From Winogradskyella schleiferi (GTDB lineage Bacteria; Bacteroidota; Bacteroidia; Flavobacteriales; Flavobacteriaceae): a stretch of DNA of 64,000 bases. Positions within the stretch are counted from its first letter, which is position 1. Each line of letters opens with the position of its first letter. The translations under genes and the position numbers were made by a program. Under the pieces are notes generated by a model. The model saw only the letters and a program-made list of their open reading frames with translations. It searched no databases and was not told the origin of the DNA. Shown one piece after another: positions 34,563 through 44,700 of this stretch. Location: positions 3,192,501 through 3,256,500 of the forward strand of contig NZ_CP053351.1 of the NCBI RefSeq assembly GCF_013394655.1. Direction: 5' to 3'.

Positions 34563-35459
34563 TTAATCGTAATTCCACCACCTCACTTTGTAAAAATTTA
34601 TAGAGGGTTGAGTAATTTTTAAATATGGATTTGTTAAGTAAATATTATGTGACCACCATTTTTCCTCTCCTTGAACAAAAGCTATTCTTTTATTCTCACC
34701 CTTAGAAACCGATAGTCCCTTAATGAACTTTTGATTACCTAATTGGGTGAAAATTTTAAAACCTCCATTAGATTTATTGAATACCCACACATTGTTATTT
34801 GTTGTTATTAAGAGTTCATCAGAACTATAACTTATTAAATCGTGTCCACCGACATCAGGTAAATCCCATCGTTCTTGAAGTTCAATTTTAGGCGATTTTG
34901 ATTCCCAATGAATAAGTTTATAGGTCTGCAATTCATTTCCTCCAAGAACAAATAATAATTGTTTTGTTTTATCCCAAACAAGCCCATGTCCAGCAAATAA
35001 TTTACTTTTTGTAATAGGCTCTTCTCCAAAAGTATGTCTATTAAAAATCGCAACGCAATTCCCTTTTTCATGATTTGAACCCGCTACAGCTATTCGGTCA
35101 TTAGGTAATTCTTCGATGGAATGCGCATTTGCTAAATAGCTATAAAAAACCACATCCTTTGTTGGTTTATCAATTATTGCAACACCACCTGTGCTTGCAG
35201 TAATCATTATTTGATTTCCGTTTTTAGTTGGTTTACATTCGTCTATTTTAATGAAATATTTCTTTTTGTACTCTTCTGGTAAACTTTTGGCATCATATGG
35301 TGACCATTCCCAAAGCATTCTCGATTCTAAATCTTCATTTGTCTTATTGGCGCTGATAATAATGACTTTATCACTACCACAAGCTATTAGTTTATCAGGT
35401 TGCCCCTTACATGACAAAACAATTAATTGAAGAAAAACAATATATAGGACTTTAGACAT
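34563..35459 (-). CDS. beta-propeller-like lipoprotein, DUF6528-like
   Basis: This 298-aa protein has a lipoprotein signal (IVLSC, Cys17). Repeated short strands with NGNQIMITASTGGVAII and LPNDRIAVAGSN suggest a seven- or eight-bladed propeller, and the opening ACGSDKVIII, MLWEWSPYDA and DDCKP-like ECKPT match my memory of DUF6528 proteins. No catalytic motif is known for these. It lies downstream of a strong terminator, so it probably starts its own transcript with the phosphodiesterase. A surface-binding role for the same substrate is inferred. Confidence 0.7.
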   Translation of the reverse strand: MSKVLYIVFLQLIVLSCKGQPDKLIACGSDKVIIISANKTNEDLESRMLWEWSPYDAKSLPEEYKKKYFIKIDECKPTKNGNQIMITASTGGVAIIDKPTKDVVFYSYLANAHSIEELPNDRIAVAGSNHEKGNCVAIFNRHTFGEEPITKSKLFAGHGLVWDKTKQLLFVLGGNELQTYKLIHWESKSPKIELQERWDLPDVGGHDLISYSSDELLITTNNNVWVFNKSNGGFKIFTQLGNQKFIKGLSVSKGENKRIAFVQGEEKWWSHNIYLTNPYLKITQPSINFYKVRWWNYD

Positions 35460-35490
35460 GCAATTATAATTAACTAAGTTTTTTGATTAT

Positions 35491-35525
35491 AAATAAGAAG
35501 CTGTTTAAATAACAGCTTCTTATTT
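35491..35525 (-). terminator. perfect hairpin terminator after the first propeller gene
   Basis: 15-bp perfect arms (35491-35505, 35511-35525) with a 5-nt loop lie 11 bp beyond the stop of the secreted propeller gene. It separates the surface-protein genes from the downstream phosphodiesterase-galactose genes. Confidence 0.85.
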
Positions 35526-35535
35526 AGTGGATTAT

Positions 35536-36936
35536 TTAATTTATTACTACTTTTTTAGTAAACGTGAATCTATTTTCATTACTCACAATTTTTACAAAAT
35601 ATAGACCTACACTTTCTCCAAAAGGTATTTCCTCTACATTACTTTTCGAAAATTGTATTTTTGCTTCTTTAATCTTCTGACCCAAAGTATTATAAATAAT
35701 AGCCTGCGCATTTCCAGCATAATCTTTTGAAGTAATATTTAATGCACCATTTCTATAGAAGACTTTAAATTCATCTTGAAAATTAAAATCTTCAACCCCT
35801 AAAGTTCCATCAATGCTAGAGTTATGCTGTTCGTTTCTTCCAAACATTGGCCAATCGGAAGCTGCTAGGTTAGTAGAAGGGATATCTATTGAATACAAAT
35901 TATTGTCATAAGAACCTACATACAAAGTCCCGTTATAGATAGCTGGTGAAGACCAAATATTATCATTTAAATTAACTCTAAAATCTAATGTTCCATCAGA
36001 ATTAAGGCAATACAAATGATCGTCCCACGAGCCAAAATATATTTTACCATCGTCGCCTACGGCCGGAGAAGAATTAATAATACTCACACCGTCAGCCATT
36101 ACATATTCCCAAACTTGTGTTCCATCGGTAGGATTTAAAGCTAACATGTTAAAACCTTCTTTTGTACCAACATAAATAGTTCCATCAGATGCTAATGCTG
36201 GAGAACATACAGATATTCTACCCACTATAGATTGACTCCATTTTTGGGTACCATCTGGATTAACAGCAAAAACAGCACCTGCTGAGCCTCCTTGGTCAAC
36301 ACCTACTATAATAGTACCATCTGCTTGAATCGCTGCACCTCCCTGTATATTACCACCAACCGGAAATGCCCATTTTTGTGTACCATCTGGATTAATAGCA
36401 TACAAATTATCATCGTCACAGCCAACATAGATGGTAGCGTCACTTCCAATTGATGGAGTTCCACGAAAGTTTGCTCCTCCTAAAAATGCCCACTTTTGAG
36501 TCCCATCTGGATTAATAGCATATAAATTATCATCATCTGATCCTAAATAAATAGTGCCATCGTTTGCTAGTGCTGGTGTCGAATAAATGACATTACTACC
36601 AGCTCCAACAAGTGTTTTCCATTTTTGTGTACCATCTGGATTTATAGCATGTAAATAATCATCTTTAGAACCTACATAAATAGTTCCATCACTTCCAATT
36701 GATGCCGAAGAGTATACGTTGTCTGTGAGTAGTGCGTAGGTCCATTTTAATGTTCCGTCTGAGTTTATAGCGTGAAAATTAGTGTTATCTTCAGAACCAA
36801 TATAAATAGTTCCATCACTAGCAACCGCAGGTGACTGAGGTTTAATTTGAAACCCTATATCATAGGACCAATTAATAGTCTGTCCAAGAGATACTTGAAC
36901 TATCATTATACAAAATAATAATGTAATTTTTTTCAT
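35536..36936 (-). CDS. secreted PQQ-like beta-propeller with T9SS tail
   Basis: This 466-aa protein has a signal peptide (cleavage near VSLGQ, residue 19). About seven to eight blades follow, each with GTIYVGSxDxxLYAINPDGTQKW-type sequence, the PQQ-like repeat family. The last 75 residues have the shape of a type IX secretion type-A sorting domain (YFVKIVSNENRFTFTKKVVIN-like strands), so it should be exported and attached or released. No dehydrogenase active-site residues are seen, so binding is more likely than oxidation. It shares most blades with the next upstream gene, its paralogue. Confidence 0.86.
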   Translation of the reverse strand: MKKITLLFCIMIVQVSLGQTINWSYDIGFQIKPQSPAVASDGTIYIGSEDNTNFHAINSDGTLKWTYALLTDNVYSSASIGSDGTIYVGSKDDYLHAINPDGTQKWKTLVGAGSNVIYSTPALANDGTIYLGSDDDNLYAINPDGTQKWAFLGGANFRGTPSIGSDATIYVGCDDDNLYAINPDGTQKWAFPVGGNIQGGAAIQADGTIIVGVDQGGSAGAVFAVNPDGTQKWSQSIVGRISVCSPALASDGTIYVGTKEGFNMLALNPTDGTQVWEYVMADGVSIINSSPAVGDDGKIYFGSWDDHLYCLNSDGTLDFRVNLNDNIWSSPAIYNGTLYVGSYDNNLYSIDIPSTNLAASDWPMFGRNEQHNSSIDGTLGVEDFNFQDEFKVFYRNGALNITSKDYAGNAQAIIYNTLGQKIKEAKIQFSKSNVEEIPFGESVGLYFVKIVSNENRFTFTKKVVIN

Positions 36937-37010
36937 AATAAAAAGGTTTAAAGGTTAATTAATATATGTATTATCTTGTTTTATCAACTTGTGTTTTATC
37001 AACTTGATTT

Positions 37011-37081
37011 TACACTAATAAAACGAAGAATTAGTGTACTCCAATAGCTCTTTAACGTTGCGTGAATAGTGAAATTCACGC
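37011..37081 (-). terminator. two hairpins between the propeller genes
   Basis: A 9-bp perfect repeat (TACACTAAT 37011-37019 with ATTAGTGTA 37030-37038) and a 7-bp one (GCGTGAA 37060-37066 with TTCACGC 37075-37081) stand in tandem in the 191-bp gap. They may attenuate transcription or protect the upstream mRNA; neither has a long T-run. Confidence 0.5.
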
Positions 37082-37127
37082 TATGAAAAATATTTAATAC
37101 AAGACAAGAAATGTTACTTATTGTGTT

Positions 37128-39047
37128 CTATCTACTCGTATGCTTTTGGTTTTTACCAAACATTGGCCAAACATCATTAGCTAATCCTCCTGAAAACATT
37201 TCTAAAGCATGCAGTTTATTATCATATCCTCCAACATATATAGTGCCATCAGATCCAATTGCCGGTGAAGACCAAACATCACCATCAGTTAGGAATTTAT
37301 ACTTTAAAGTACCATCTGGATTCACCGCATATACATGATTGTCCCAAGACCCAAAATAGATAACACCATTAACATCAATTGCCGGTGAAGAATTTAGAAT
37401 AGCTCCTGGTGTACCAAAAGACCATATCTGACCACCATTAGTAACATCTAACGCCAGTAAATTATTGCCCTCTTTAGTACCAACATAAATACGACCATTA
37501 GCTATTGCTGGTGCACATACTGAAATTCTTCCAGTAACTGATATACCCCATTTTTCAGAACCATCAGGATTTACTGCAAATACAGCTCCTGCACTTCCTC
37601 CTTGATCTACTGCAACAATAATAGTACCGTCTGAATCTATTGCTATACCACTCTGGGCATTACCTCCTAAAGGAAGAGACCAAACTACGCTTCCATTACT
37701 AGGATTTAGCGCGTATAAATTATCGTCATCTGATGTTATATATACTGTTCCATCATCAGCAATTGCAGCGGTTGATCTAATATTAAATCCAGTGGTATTG
37801 AATGTCCATTTTAGTGATCCATCAGGGTTTATGGCATATAAATTATCATCATCAGACCCTATATAAACTGTACCATCTGAGGCTATAGATGGTGTAGAAT
37901 AAATCACATTACTTCCCACGGGAGCAATCCATTTTTGTGAACCATCTGGGTTTATGGCATGTAAATTATCATCTTTTGAGCCTACATAAATAGTACCGTC
38001 ACTACCTATAGAAGCAGACGAATATACATTATCACCAAGTTGTGAGTAAGTCCATTTTAAAGTACCATCAGGATTAATGGCATGAAAGTTTGTATTATCC
38101 TCGGATCCAATATAAATAGTACCATCATCGGCAATAGCTGGAGATTGTGGTTTAATTTGATTTCCTAGATCATAAGCCCATTTTTCACCCCATACAAATA
38201 CTTGTTTGGTGTCAGTAAAAATTGTTCCTTGTTCATCTGTTATTTGAACAATAACATCGTAAATTCCAGGTACAGCATATGTGTGTGTTGGATTTTGTTC
38301 CGTACTAGTGTTGCCATCACCAAAATCATAATTCCAAGAATCTGCAGTACTTCCTGGTAGGTATGCAGGATTATATGTAAACCCAACTAACTCTGTAGCC
38401 ATTGGAGATTCAACACTTAATAAAAAAGCTGATATTTCTCCTGGTGTTGCAATAGCTTGAACGTCATTTGAGCTATTTCCGTCAGAATAATCAATTTGAA
38501 AATCAAAGCTATATTCTACATCATTGGTTAATCCTGAAATTTGATATGTATTTGTTCCAAAAGGTATTTCAATTGTTTGCCCATTCGGTTCCCAGGACAA
38601 TCTATATCCAGAAATATCATTTCTATTTGGTGTATCCCATAAGGCTATCGCCAATTCATTACCAGGTAGTACAATAAAATTTAATTCATCCGATGGCTCT
38701 AGTTCGATTTCATTCTGGCCAGATATACCACTATCCCCATAGTCAGCTTGTATAGTAAATCTATAATTGGTACCATTGGTTAGATTAGATACTTCGTAAG
38801 TGGTTGTAGTTGCTTCAAGAATCGTTCTTTCTCCATCTGGTGACCATTCTAAAATATAATTTTCTGGAGATTGGTTTCCGGTTGGTTCTTGCCATATTAG
38901 ACTTGCTTTTTCATGAGCTACCTCACCAGAAAATACTGTAACAGCATCAAGATCAAAATTTGCTTTGGGTAAATCGTCGTTTTCACATGCAGAAAACAAA
39001 ACTACTAATGCTAAAAATTTAATAATTACTGAGTTTATTTTTTTCAT
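37128..39047 (-). CDS. surface lipoprotein: FN3-like, PKD and PQQ-like propeller
   Basis: This 639-aa protein begins with a lipoprotein signal (LVVLFSACENDD, Cys21). Two fibronectin-III-like domains follow (about 45-120 and 120-205, with LTNGTNYRFTI and LTNDVEYSFDF), then a PKD domain (about 210-290, YDFGDGNTSTEQNPTHTY), then a PQQ-like propeller (about 295-639) closely similar to the adjacent secreted protein. It has no T9SS tail, so the two copies differ in anchoring: lipid here, T9SS there. It lies in the SusCD operon where SusE/F-like ligand-binding lipoproteins usually sit, so a glycan or phosphoglycan-binding role is likely. Confidence 0.85.
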   Translation of the reverse strand: MKKINSVIIKFLALVVLFSACENDDLPKANFDLDAVTVFSGEVAHEKASLIWQEPTGNQSPENYILEWSPDGERTILEATTTTYEVSNLTNGTNYRFTIQADYGDSGISGQNEIELEPSDELNFIVLPGNELAIALWDTPNRNDISGYRLSWEPNGQTIEIPFGTNTYQISGLTNDVEYSFDFQIDYSDGNSSNDVQAIATPGEISAFLLSVESPMATELVGFTYNPAYLPGSTADSWNYDFGDGNTSTEQNPTHTYAVPGIYDVIVQITDEQGTIFTDTKQVFVWGEKWAYDLGNQIKPQSPAIADDGTIYIGSEDNTNFHAINPDGTLKWTYSQLGDNVYSSASIGSDGTIYVGSKDDNLHAINPDGSQKWIAPVGSNVIYSTPSIASDGTVYIGSDDDNLYAINPDGSLKWTFNTTGFNIRSTAAIADDGTVYITSDDDNLYALNPSNGSVVWSLPLGGNAQSGIAIDSDGTIIVAVDQGGSAGAVFAVNPDGSEKWGISVTGRISVCAPAIANGRIYVGTKEGNNLLALDVTNGGQIWSFGTPGAILNSSPAIDVNGVIYFGSWDNHVYAVNPDGTLKYKFLTDGDVWSSPAIGSDGTIYVGGYDNKLHALEMFSGGLANDVWPMFGKNQKHTSR

Positions 39048-39066
39048 TTTTTTATTTTTTTATTTT

Positions 39067-40407
39067 TTAAGGATCTAAAGGATCAGATGAATCTAAATGT
39101 AATACCTCTATGTTTGGTGTGAACTCAATATCAAAATCGGATAGACGATTATGAAGTGTCATTGGGATATGATTCATTTGATTTGTACATCTGGTTAAAA
39201 AAACGCTAGATGATACATAGCTACTTTGTGAAGTTGCCGTACTTACTATAGCCTTTTTATCATGTGGAATTCCATATTTATAAATAAATCTACCTACATT
39301 ACGCATATTAGTAGTCGTATGCCGTGCATGTGGATCGACCAAAATCTTACTTTCAGAAATATTATAGTTATCCATAATATAATTTTTCATTTCAATAGCT
39401 TCATGATATTCTGACTGAAAAGGCGCAACATTAGCACCAGTAAAAACAATTAATGGAGCTAGACCCTGATTAAGTAAATCAACACCATGATCAGAACGTT
39501 GCATTCCTCCAATACTAATATTTGGTAAGTCCCCTGACGAGTTTGGAGCGTCGCCTAGTACAACAATCATCGAATACTGATAGTCATCCCAATTAATGGT
39601 TTGAATATTTTGATAAGCTGCCGCATTTTCGCCTAGTTTTAAAGGCATAAAACGTCCAGCTTCATCTCTATTATTTATTTCCATTACTCCTAATGCAAAA
39701 TTTAAAAATGGCTGATAAAACAATTCCATTTGATCTGTATTTGCATATAAATCGGTGACTAGGTTGCGCAGTAACAGTTTGTACTGTGCACTATTTACAT
39801 CATAACTTACTCCGTCTAAATCTGGATATGTTGGATCTATACCTGCAGCATAGGTATCGATTATTTGATTTATACCTTTTAGCATTTCCTCCAAAATAAG
39901 TTGTTGTAATCTATCGACATTAGTAATTTCTTTAAATTGATTAAAAGCCCCAGAAGGGCCTATGTGCGTATTACTGAAGTCTATAAATACGTTGGCATTA
40001 GTTGCCGCAACATCTTTTACTGCTGTAGAAATAGCTATAACCTCATTATTAGAAAACTTCAAAGCATTTGCGTATTGAGCAGCTGTTGGATTATTTTGAT
40101 TGGCTATATTACTTAATCTCTGCTTTGAAGTTTCAAGATAAGCTGATAGCGCTTCATTATTTTTAATAAAATTTTTAATTGTTACATTATTTTCGATTAA
40201 TGTTGCCCAATAAAAATTTCGATCTTTCACTATAGAATTACTTTCAAGAAAAGAATAATTTCTGTTGAATTCTGACAGTGTAATAACTGTATTTTGAACT
40301 TCTTGCCCATCATCATCAGAGTTTCCCGAGTTTCCATTAGAATCAGAGGAACACCCTAAAAAAAATAGCGAGAATACAGTTGTATAAATTAATTTAATAG
40401 CCTTCAT
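39067..40407 (-). CDS. DUF218 (YdcF/ElyC/SanA-like) lipoprotein
   Basis: This 446-aa protein has a lipoprotein signal (LFFLGCSSDS, Cys19). A helical N-terminal part is followed by a DUF218-type domain: VVLGDAPN about residue 275, LIVFTGANVAPF, then ILVDPHARHTTTNM, the conserved block of this family. The family members studied act on cell envelopes but have no agreed activity. Its gene overlaps the SusD stop by 14 bp, so it belongs to the utilisation operon. Phosphate-ester or sugar handling at the surface is possible but inferred. Confidence 0.8.
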   Translation of the reverse strand: MKAIKLIYTTVFSLFFLGCSSDSNGNSGNSDDDGQEVQNTVITLSEFNRNYSFLESNSIVKDRNFYWATLIENNVTIKNFIKNNEALSAYLETSKQRLSNIANQNNPTAAQYANALKFSNNEVIAISTAVKDVAATNANVFIDFSNTHIGPSGAFNQFKEITNVDRLQQLILEEMLKGINQIIDTYAAGIDPTYPDLDGVSYDVNSAQYKLLLRNLVTDLYANTDQMELFYQPFLNFALGVMEINNRDEAGRFMPLKLGENAAAYQNIQTINWDDYQYSMIVVLGDAPNSSGDLPNISIGGMQRSDHGVDLLNQGLAPLIVFTGANVAPFQSEYHEAIEMKNYIMDNYNISESKILVDPHARHTTTNMRNVGRFIYKYGIPHDKKAIVSTATSQSSYVSSSVFLTRCTNQMNHIPMTLHNRLSDFDIEFTPNIEVLHLDSSDPLDP

Positions 40408-41764
40408 TTTGATAAAATATTGATGTGTTATTTATTTTTTCAATTTCTACTTGTGGTACTGGGTAGAGTAATTGATAATCTTGAATAGAAACTCCAATTC
40501 CAGAATTTATTTCTGTATCTGCTGTGTTAGTTCTTAGTAAATCAAACCAACGATGACCTTCAAACGGAAATTCCAAAAAGCGCTCATTTAAAACAGCATC
40601 TCTAAAACTTGTTTGATTCGGCAGTTCTGCTGAAGTTAATAATGGTAAATTGGCTCGCTGTCTGACATCATTTAAATAATCAAATGCATTACCACTAGAT
40701 TGGTAAGATTGTTCGTTTAGAGCTTCTGCCAACATTAAAAGTATGTCGGCTTGTCTTAATAATATATAATCATTTCCAAAATTTCTAAAATCTGATTCGG
40801 TATCAAAAAATTTACCAGGAACAAAAAGATTACCTACAGGTTGAAATTCTATTAAGTCTTTACGCTCATCAGAGACAGAATATGCATTTACCAGTTTTGT
40901 AGTAAACGGTGAAATAGAAAGGTCCGAAACAGCAAACCATAAGCCATGTCCTTCTCCTTGAATATCTTTATTAAACCGTATAGAAAATATAATTTCATTA
41001 TTGTTCTTATTTTCTGTATCAAATACGTCAGAAATATCATCTAACAAACTATACTGCCCTACTATCTCATTCAATGTGGTTACTGCCTCACTAAACCTAT
41101 TTTGAGTTAAGTAAACCTTACCAAGTAAAGCTTTGGCAGCTCCAGACGTCGCTCTACCGAAATCATCTGCAGGATAAGAAGACGGTAGGTTAATAGCGGC
41201 AAATTGTAAATCTTCTTCAATAGCCTCATAAACTTCACTAGCTGGTCTTCTACCTGCTTGAAGAGATTCCTCAACAGACAAAACATTTAAAACAATAGGT
41301 GCATCACCCCATAAACGAACTATATTAAAATATGTTAATGCTCTAATAAAACGAGCTTCAGCTTCATATTGTTTTTTAAGAGTTTCATCAAAATCTACAC
41401 TACCAATATTATCAGTTACTGAATTAGCGCGAAAAATACCGTTATAAAAATTGGCCCAAGCATTTCTTATGAGTTCGTTTGCTGAGGTTTCCTGAAATTT
41501 ATTAATATTAAATCTATCTTGTGTACCAGCTGTTGGCGCTAATAAATCTAGATTATCTGAACGCCATTCATTTAATTCAAAATAAATACCAACTTGACCT
41601 TGTAATTTAGCATAAGCTGCTATAACAGCTGCATTAAAATCATCAGCATTATTATAAAAACTATCTGTAGTAACATCGTTTTCTGATGCTATTTCTGTAA
41701 AATCATCGCTACAACTTGTAGAGATAAAAGAAACTATAAAAATTATGTATATTATTTTTTTCAT
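40394..41764 (-). CDS. SusD/RagB-family surface substrate-binding lipoprotein
   Basis: This is 456 aa from the ATG at 41764, chosen because it gives a clean lipoprotein signal (FISTSC, Cys18); an upstream in-frame ATG overlaps SusC and adds no signal. SusD hallmarks are present: FYNNADDFNAAVIAAYAKLQ, the TPR-like helices around 100-230, and a C-terminal RWFDLLRTNTADTE region. It caps the SusC transporter next to it and captures the substrate at the outer membrane. It overlaps the DUF218 gene by 14 bp. Confidence 0.95.
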   Translation of the reverse strand: MKKIIYIIFIVSFISTSCSDDFTEIASENDVTTDSFYNNADDFNAAVIAAYAKLQGQVGIYFELNEWRSDNLDLLAPTAGTQDRFNINKFQETSANELIRNAWANFYNGIFRANSVTDNIGSVDFDETLKKQYEAEARFIRALTYFNIVRLWGDAPIVLNVLSVEESLQAGRRPASEVYEAIEEDLQFAAINLPSSYPADDFGRATSGAAKALLGKVYLTQNRFSEAVTTLNEIVGQYSLLDDISDVFDTENKNNNEIIFSIRFNKDIQGEGHGLWFAVSDLSISPFTTKLVNAYSVSDERKDLIEFQPVGNLFVPGKFFDTESDFRNFGNDYILLRQADILLMLAEALNEQSYQSSGNAFDYLNDVRQRANLPLLTSAELPNQTSFRDAVLNERFLEFPFEGHRWFDLLRTNTADTEINSGIGVSIQDYQLLYPVPQVEIEKINNTSIFYQNEGY

Positions 41765-41774
41765 GTTTTTGATT

Positions 41775-44700
41775 TTAAAATGATACATTAACACCTAACG
41801 AATATGTTGTAGCTAGTGGGTAAACGCCATAATCTAAACCGGGTGTTAATTGATTACCTCCACCTGCCAAATTAACCTCAGGGTTATAACCTGTGTAATT
41901 AGACCACGTATGAATATTATTACCCGTTACATATACTCTAAATTTTGATATACCAAACTCGTCTAAAAGGGATTTTGGAAGTGAATACCCGAGCGATACA
42001 TTCTGCAATCTTAAATAAGATCCATCTTCTACATGCCACGTAGATGTACGTCCGTTATTTCCACTAGCTTTTCTATTGGCTCTGTTTGTATTACCATCAC
42101 CAGGGTTTGTCTCGGATCTCCATCTGCCCAGCAATTCTCTTGTGTTATTGAAATTACCTTCACCATTTGCAACATAACGTCTTAGTAAATTCAGTACTTC
42201 ACCGCCATAACTACCTTGCAATGAAATATTTAAATCAAATCCTTTATAACTAAAAGAGTTTGAAAAACCATAAGTGAAATCTGGTGCGTAATTACCAACA
42301 ATAGCTCTATCTTTATTCACATCCAATACACCGTCTCCATCTACATCTACGAATCTAAAATCACCTACTGTTGTATTCTCGAAATGTGGATATTGATCAA
42401 GCTCTTCTTGTGTAGAAAAAATACCATCTTGAACCAATAAAAAATAATTACCAATAGGCTGGCCTATTTCAGTTTTAAAAAATGCAGTTCCTGTACCTGC
42501 AGTTTCAATTATCGCTGTTCCTTCTGGACCTAATTCTCTTACTTCATTTCTATTAACGGAAATATTAAAATTACTATTCCAATTAAACTCACCTAAATCC
42601 GGATTTATATTTATTGAAGCTTCAATACCACTATTATTGAGTTTACCTATGTTTTGTAGTGCGGTTCCAAAGCCTGTTGTCTGTGGCACTGGAATATTCA
42701 ATAACATATCCTCCGTATTCCCATTATAATATTCTAATGTAAAACCAAGTTGATTTTTAAATAATTTGGCATCAAGACCTATGTTAAACATATAATTCGA
42801 TTCCCAACTAAGATTTGGATTAGGCACTTGAGATGGCCTAAAACCAATTTGTAATTGCCCAGGTATTCCAGTGATATATTCGTCAACATCCAATAAAGCA
42901 GCTTGTTGATAATTTCCAATTTGGAAATTTCCAGTGCCTCCGTAACTCCCTCTTATTTTTAATTCATTAACCCAATCTGTTTCATCTAAAAATGCCTCCT
43001 CTGAAATTCTCCATCCAGCAGAAACCGAAGGAAAATATCCCCATTTATTATTCGCTCCAAATCTTGAGGAAGCATCAGCTCTAATAGAAGCTGACAACAA
43101 ATACTTACCAGAATAGTCATATTGCGCTCTAGCTAAAAGTGAATAAAGGGACCACTCACCTAAACTACCTGTAGAACTAACAGCATCTGGTGCGGCAGAT
43201 CTAACAACTTGTATTGCATTATCTACTCGTGTACTTGGATCTACCTGTGCTGAGATACGCTGTTGTTTTGTTCTACTTTTTTCTGCGGTAATACCTCCTA
43301 ATAATTGTAGATTATGATTCCCAAAGCTCTTTTTGTAATTAGCTGTATTTTCAAATGTCCATTTATAAATATTAGTGGTACTTAATCTACCTCTAGGAAT
43401 AGATGGACGTCCTGCATTATTTCTTCCTCTAGTTTCTAACGAGGCAGGTCTATAAAATTCATTCTGAAACTCATTAAAGCTTAGTGCAAATGATGATTTA
43501 ATTTTTAAACCTTCTAATACTTCATATTCCACAAATAAATTACTCAATAAATTAAGATGTTCTATTTCATTTTGAGGTATTAAGGCTAGAGCAACAGGGT
43601 TTACCATTTCATTATGTTGGTAATCTGTTCCTATTCTCCAAAATCCATTTCCTTGTTGATTAAAACTACCATCAGGGTTATATACTGGCCATACAGGGGC
43701 ATAAGATAATGCAGTATGAACAATACCATCATCGAAATATGGGCTATTAGCAGACACTCTATTTTCAAAAGTATAAGATGGACTTAAATTAACTCCTATC
43801 TTAAATTTACCTGAAGAAATCCCTAAATTGGCTCGCAAACCAGTTTTAGCATAATCTGAATTGATAATGACTCCCTCTTGGTCTGAATGATTTAAAGAAA
43901 CAAAATAATTAACTTTTTCCGAAGCTCCACTTACAGAAATATTTGTTCGCTGAAGATAAGCCGATCTATAAATTTCATCTTGCCAATCTGTATCAGTTAG
44001 TCCTTCTTCTCCATTTAAGTAAGGAAATAATTCCTCTGGAATTTTCTGATAACCAATAGGTCTAACACTATTAGGGTCATTAACACTACCTGTAGGAACA
44101 TCTTGTAAATATGCGGCGTTATGTCCGTCCCTAGAAAGTTCAGCATATTCGTAGGCGTTCATCATATCAATTTTTTTTGATACTTGTTGAAACCCAGTAG
44201 AATGATTAATATTAACCTGCATTTTACCTAGTTTCCCTTTTTTAGTAGTAATAATAACTATCCCATTTGCGCCTCTAGAACCATAAATAGCTGTTGAAGC
44301 TGCATCCTTCAAAACTTGAATAGACTCAATGTCTTCCATATTTACAATCTCTGTAGCTTGACCACCACTTTCTAATGGCACACCATCCACAACATATAAG
44401 GGCTCTACTCCTGAAGTGATTGATCCAGTACCTCTTACTTTAATGGTTAGTTCTCTACCTGGTTCTCCTGTTGTTTGGGAAACTTGTACTCCAGCCAATT
44501 TCCCTGCTAATGCTTGGTCAAAATTTGATACCGGGAAATCTTGTAGCTCTTTCATCGGGACTTTTGCAATAGAGCCAGTTACCTTAGGTTGTTGTTGTGT
44601 ACCATAACCAACGACAACAACTTCGTCTAATTGAGCTGTATCTTCATTCAATTGGACATTAATGATTTTTTCAGTGCCCACTTTAATTTCTTGAGTTATA

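Noticed and set aside
35536..39047. PQQ-dependent dehydrogenase role for the two propellers
   Set aside because: Only the structural repeats match; no cofactor or catalytic residues were seen, and the anchors point to surface binding.
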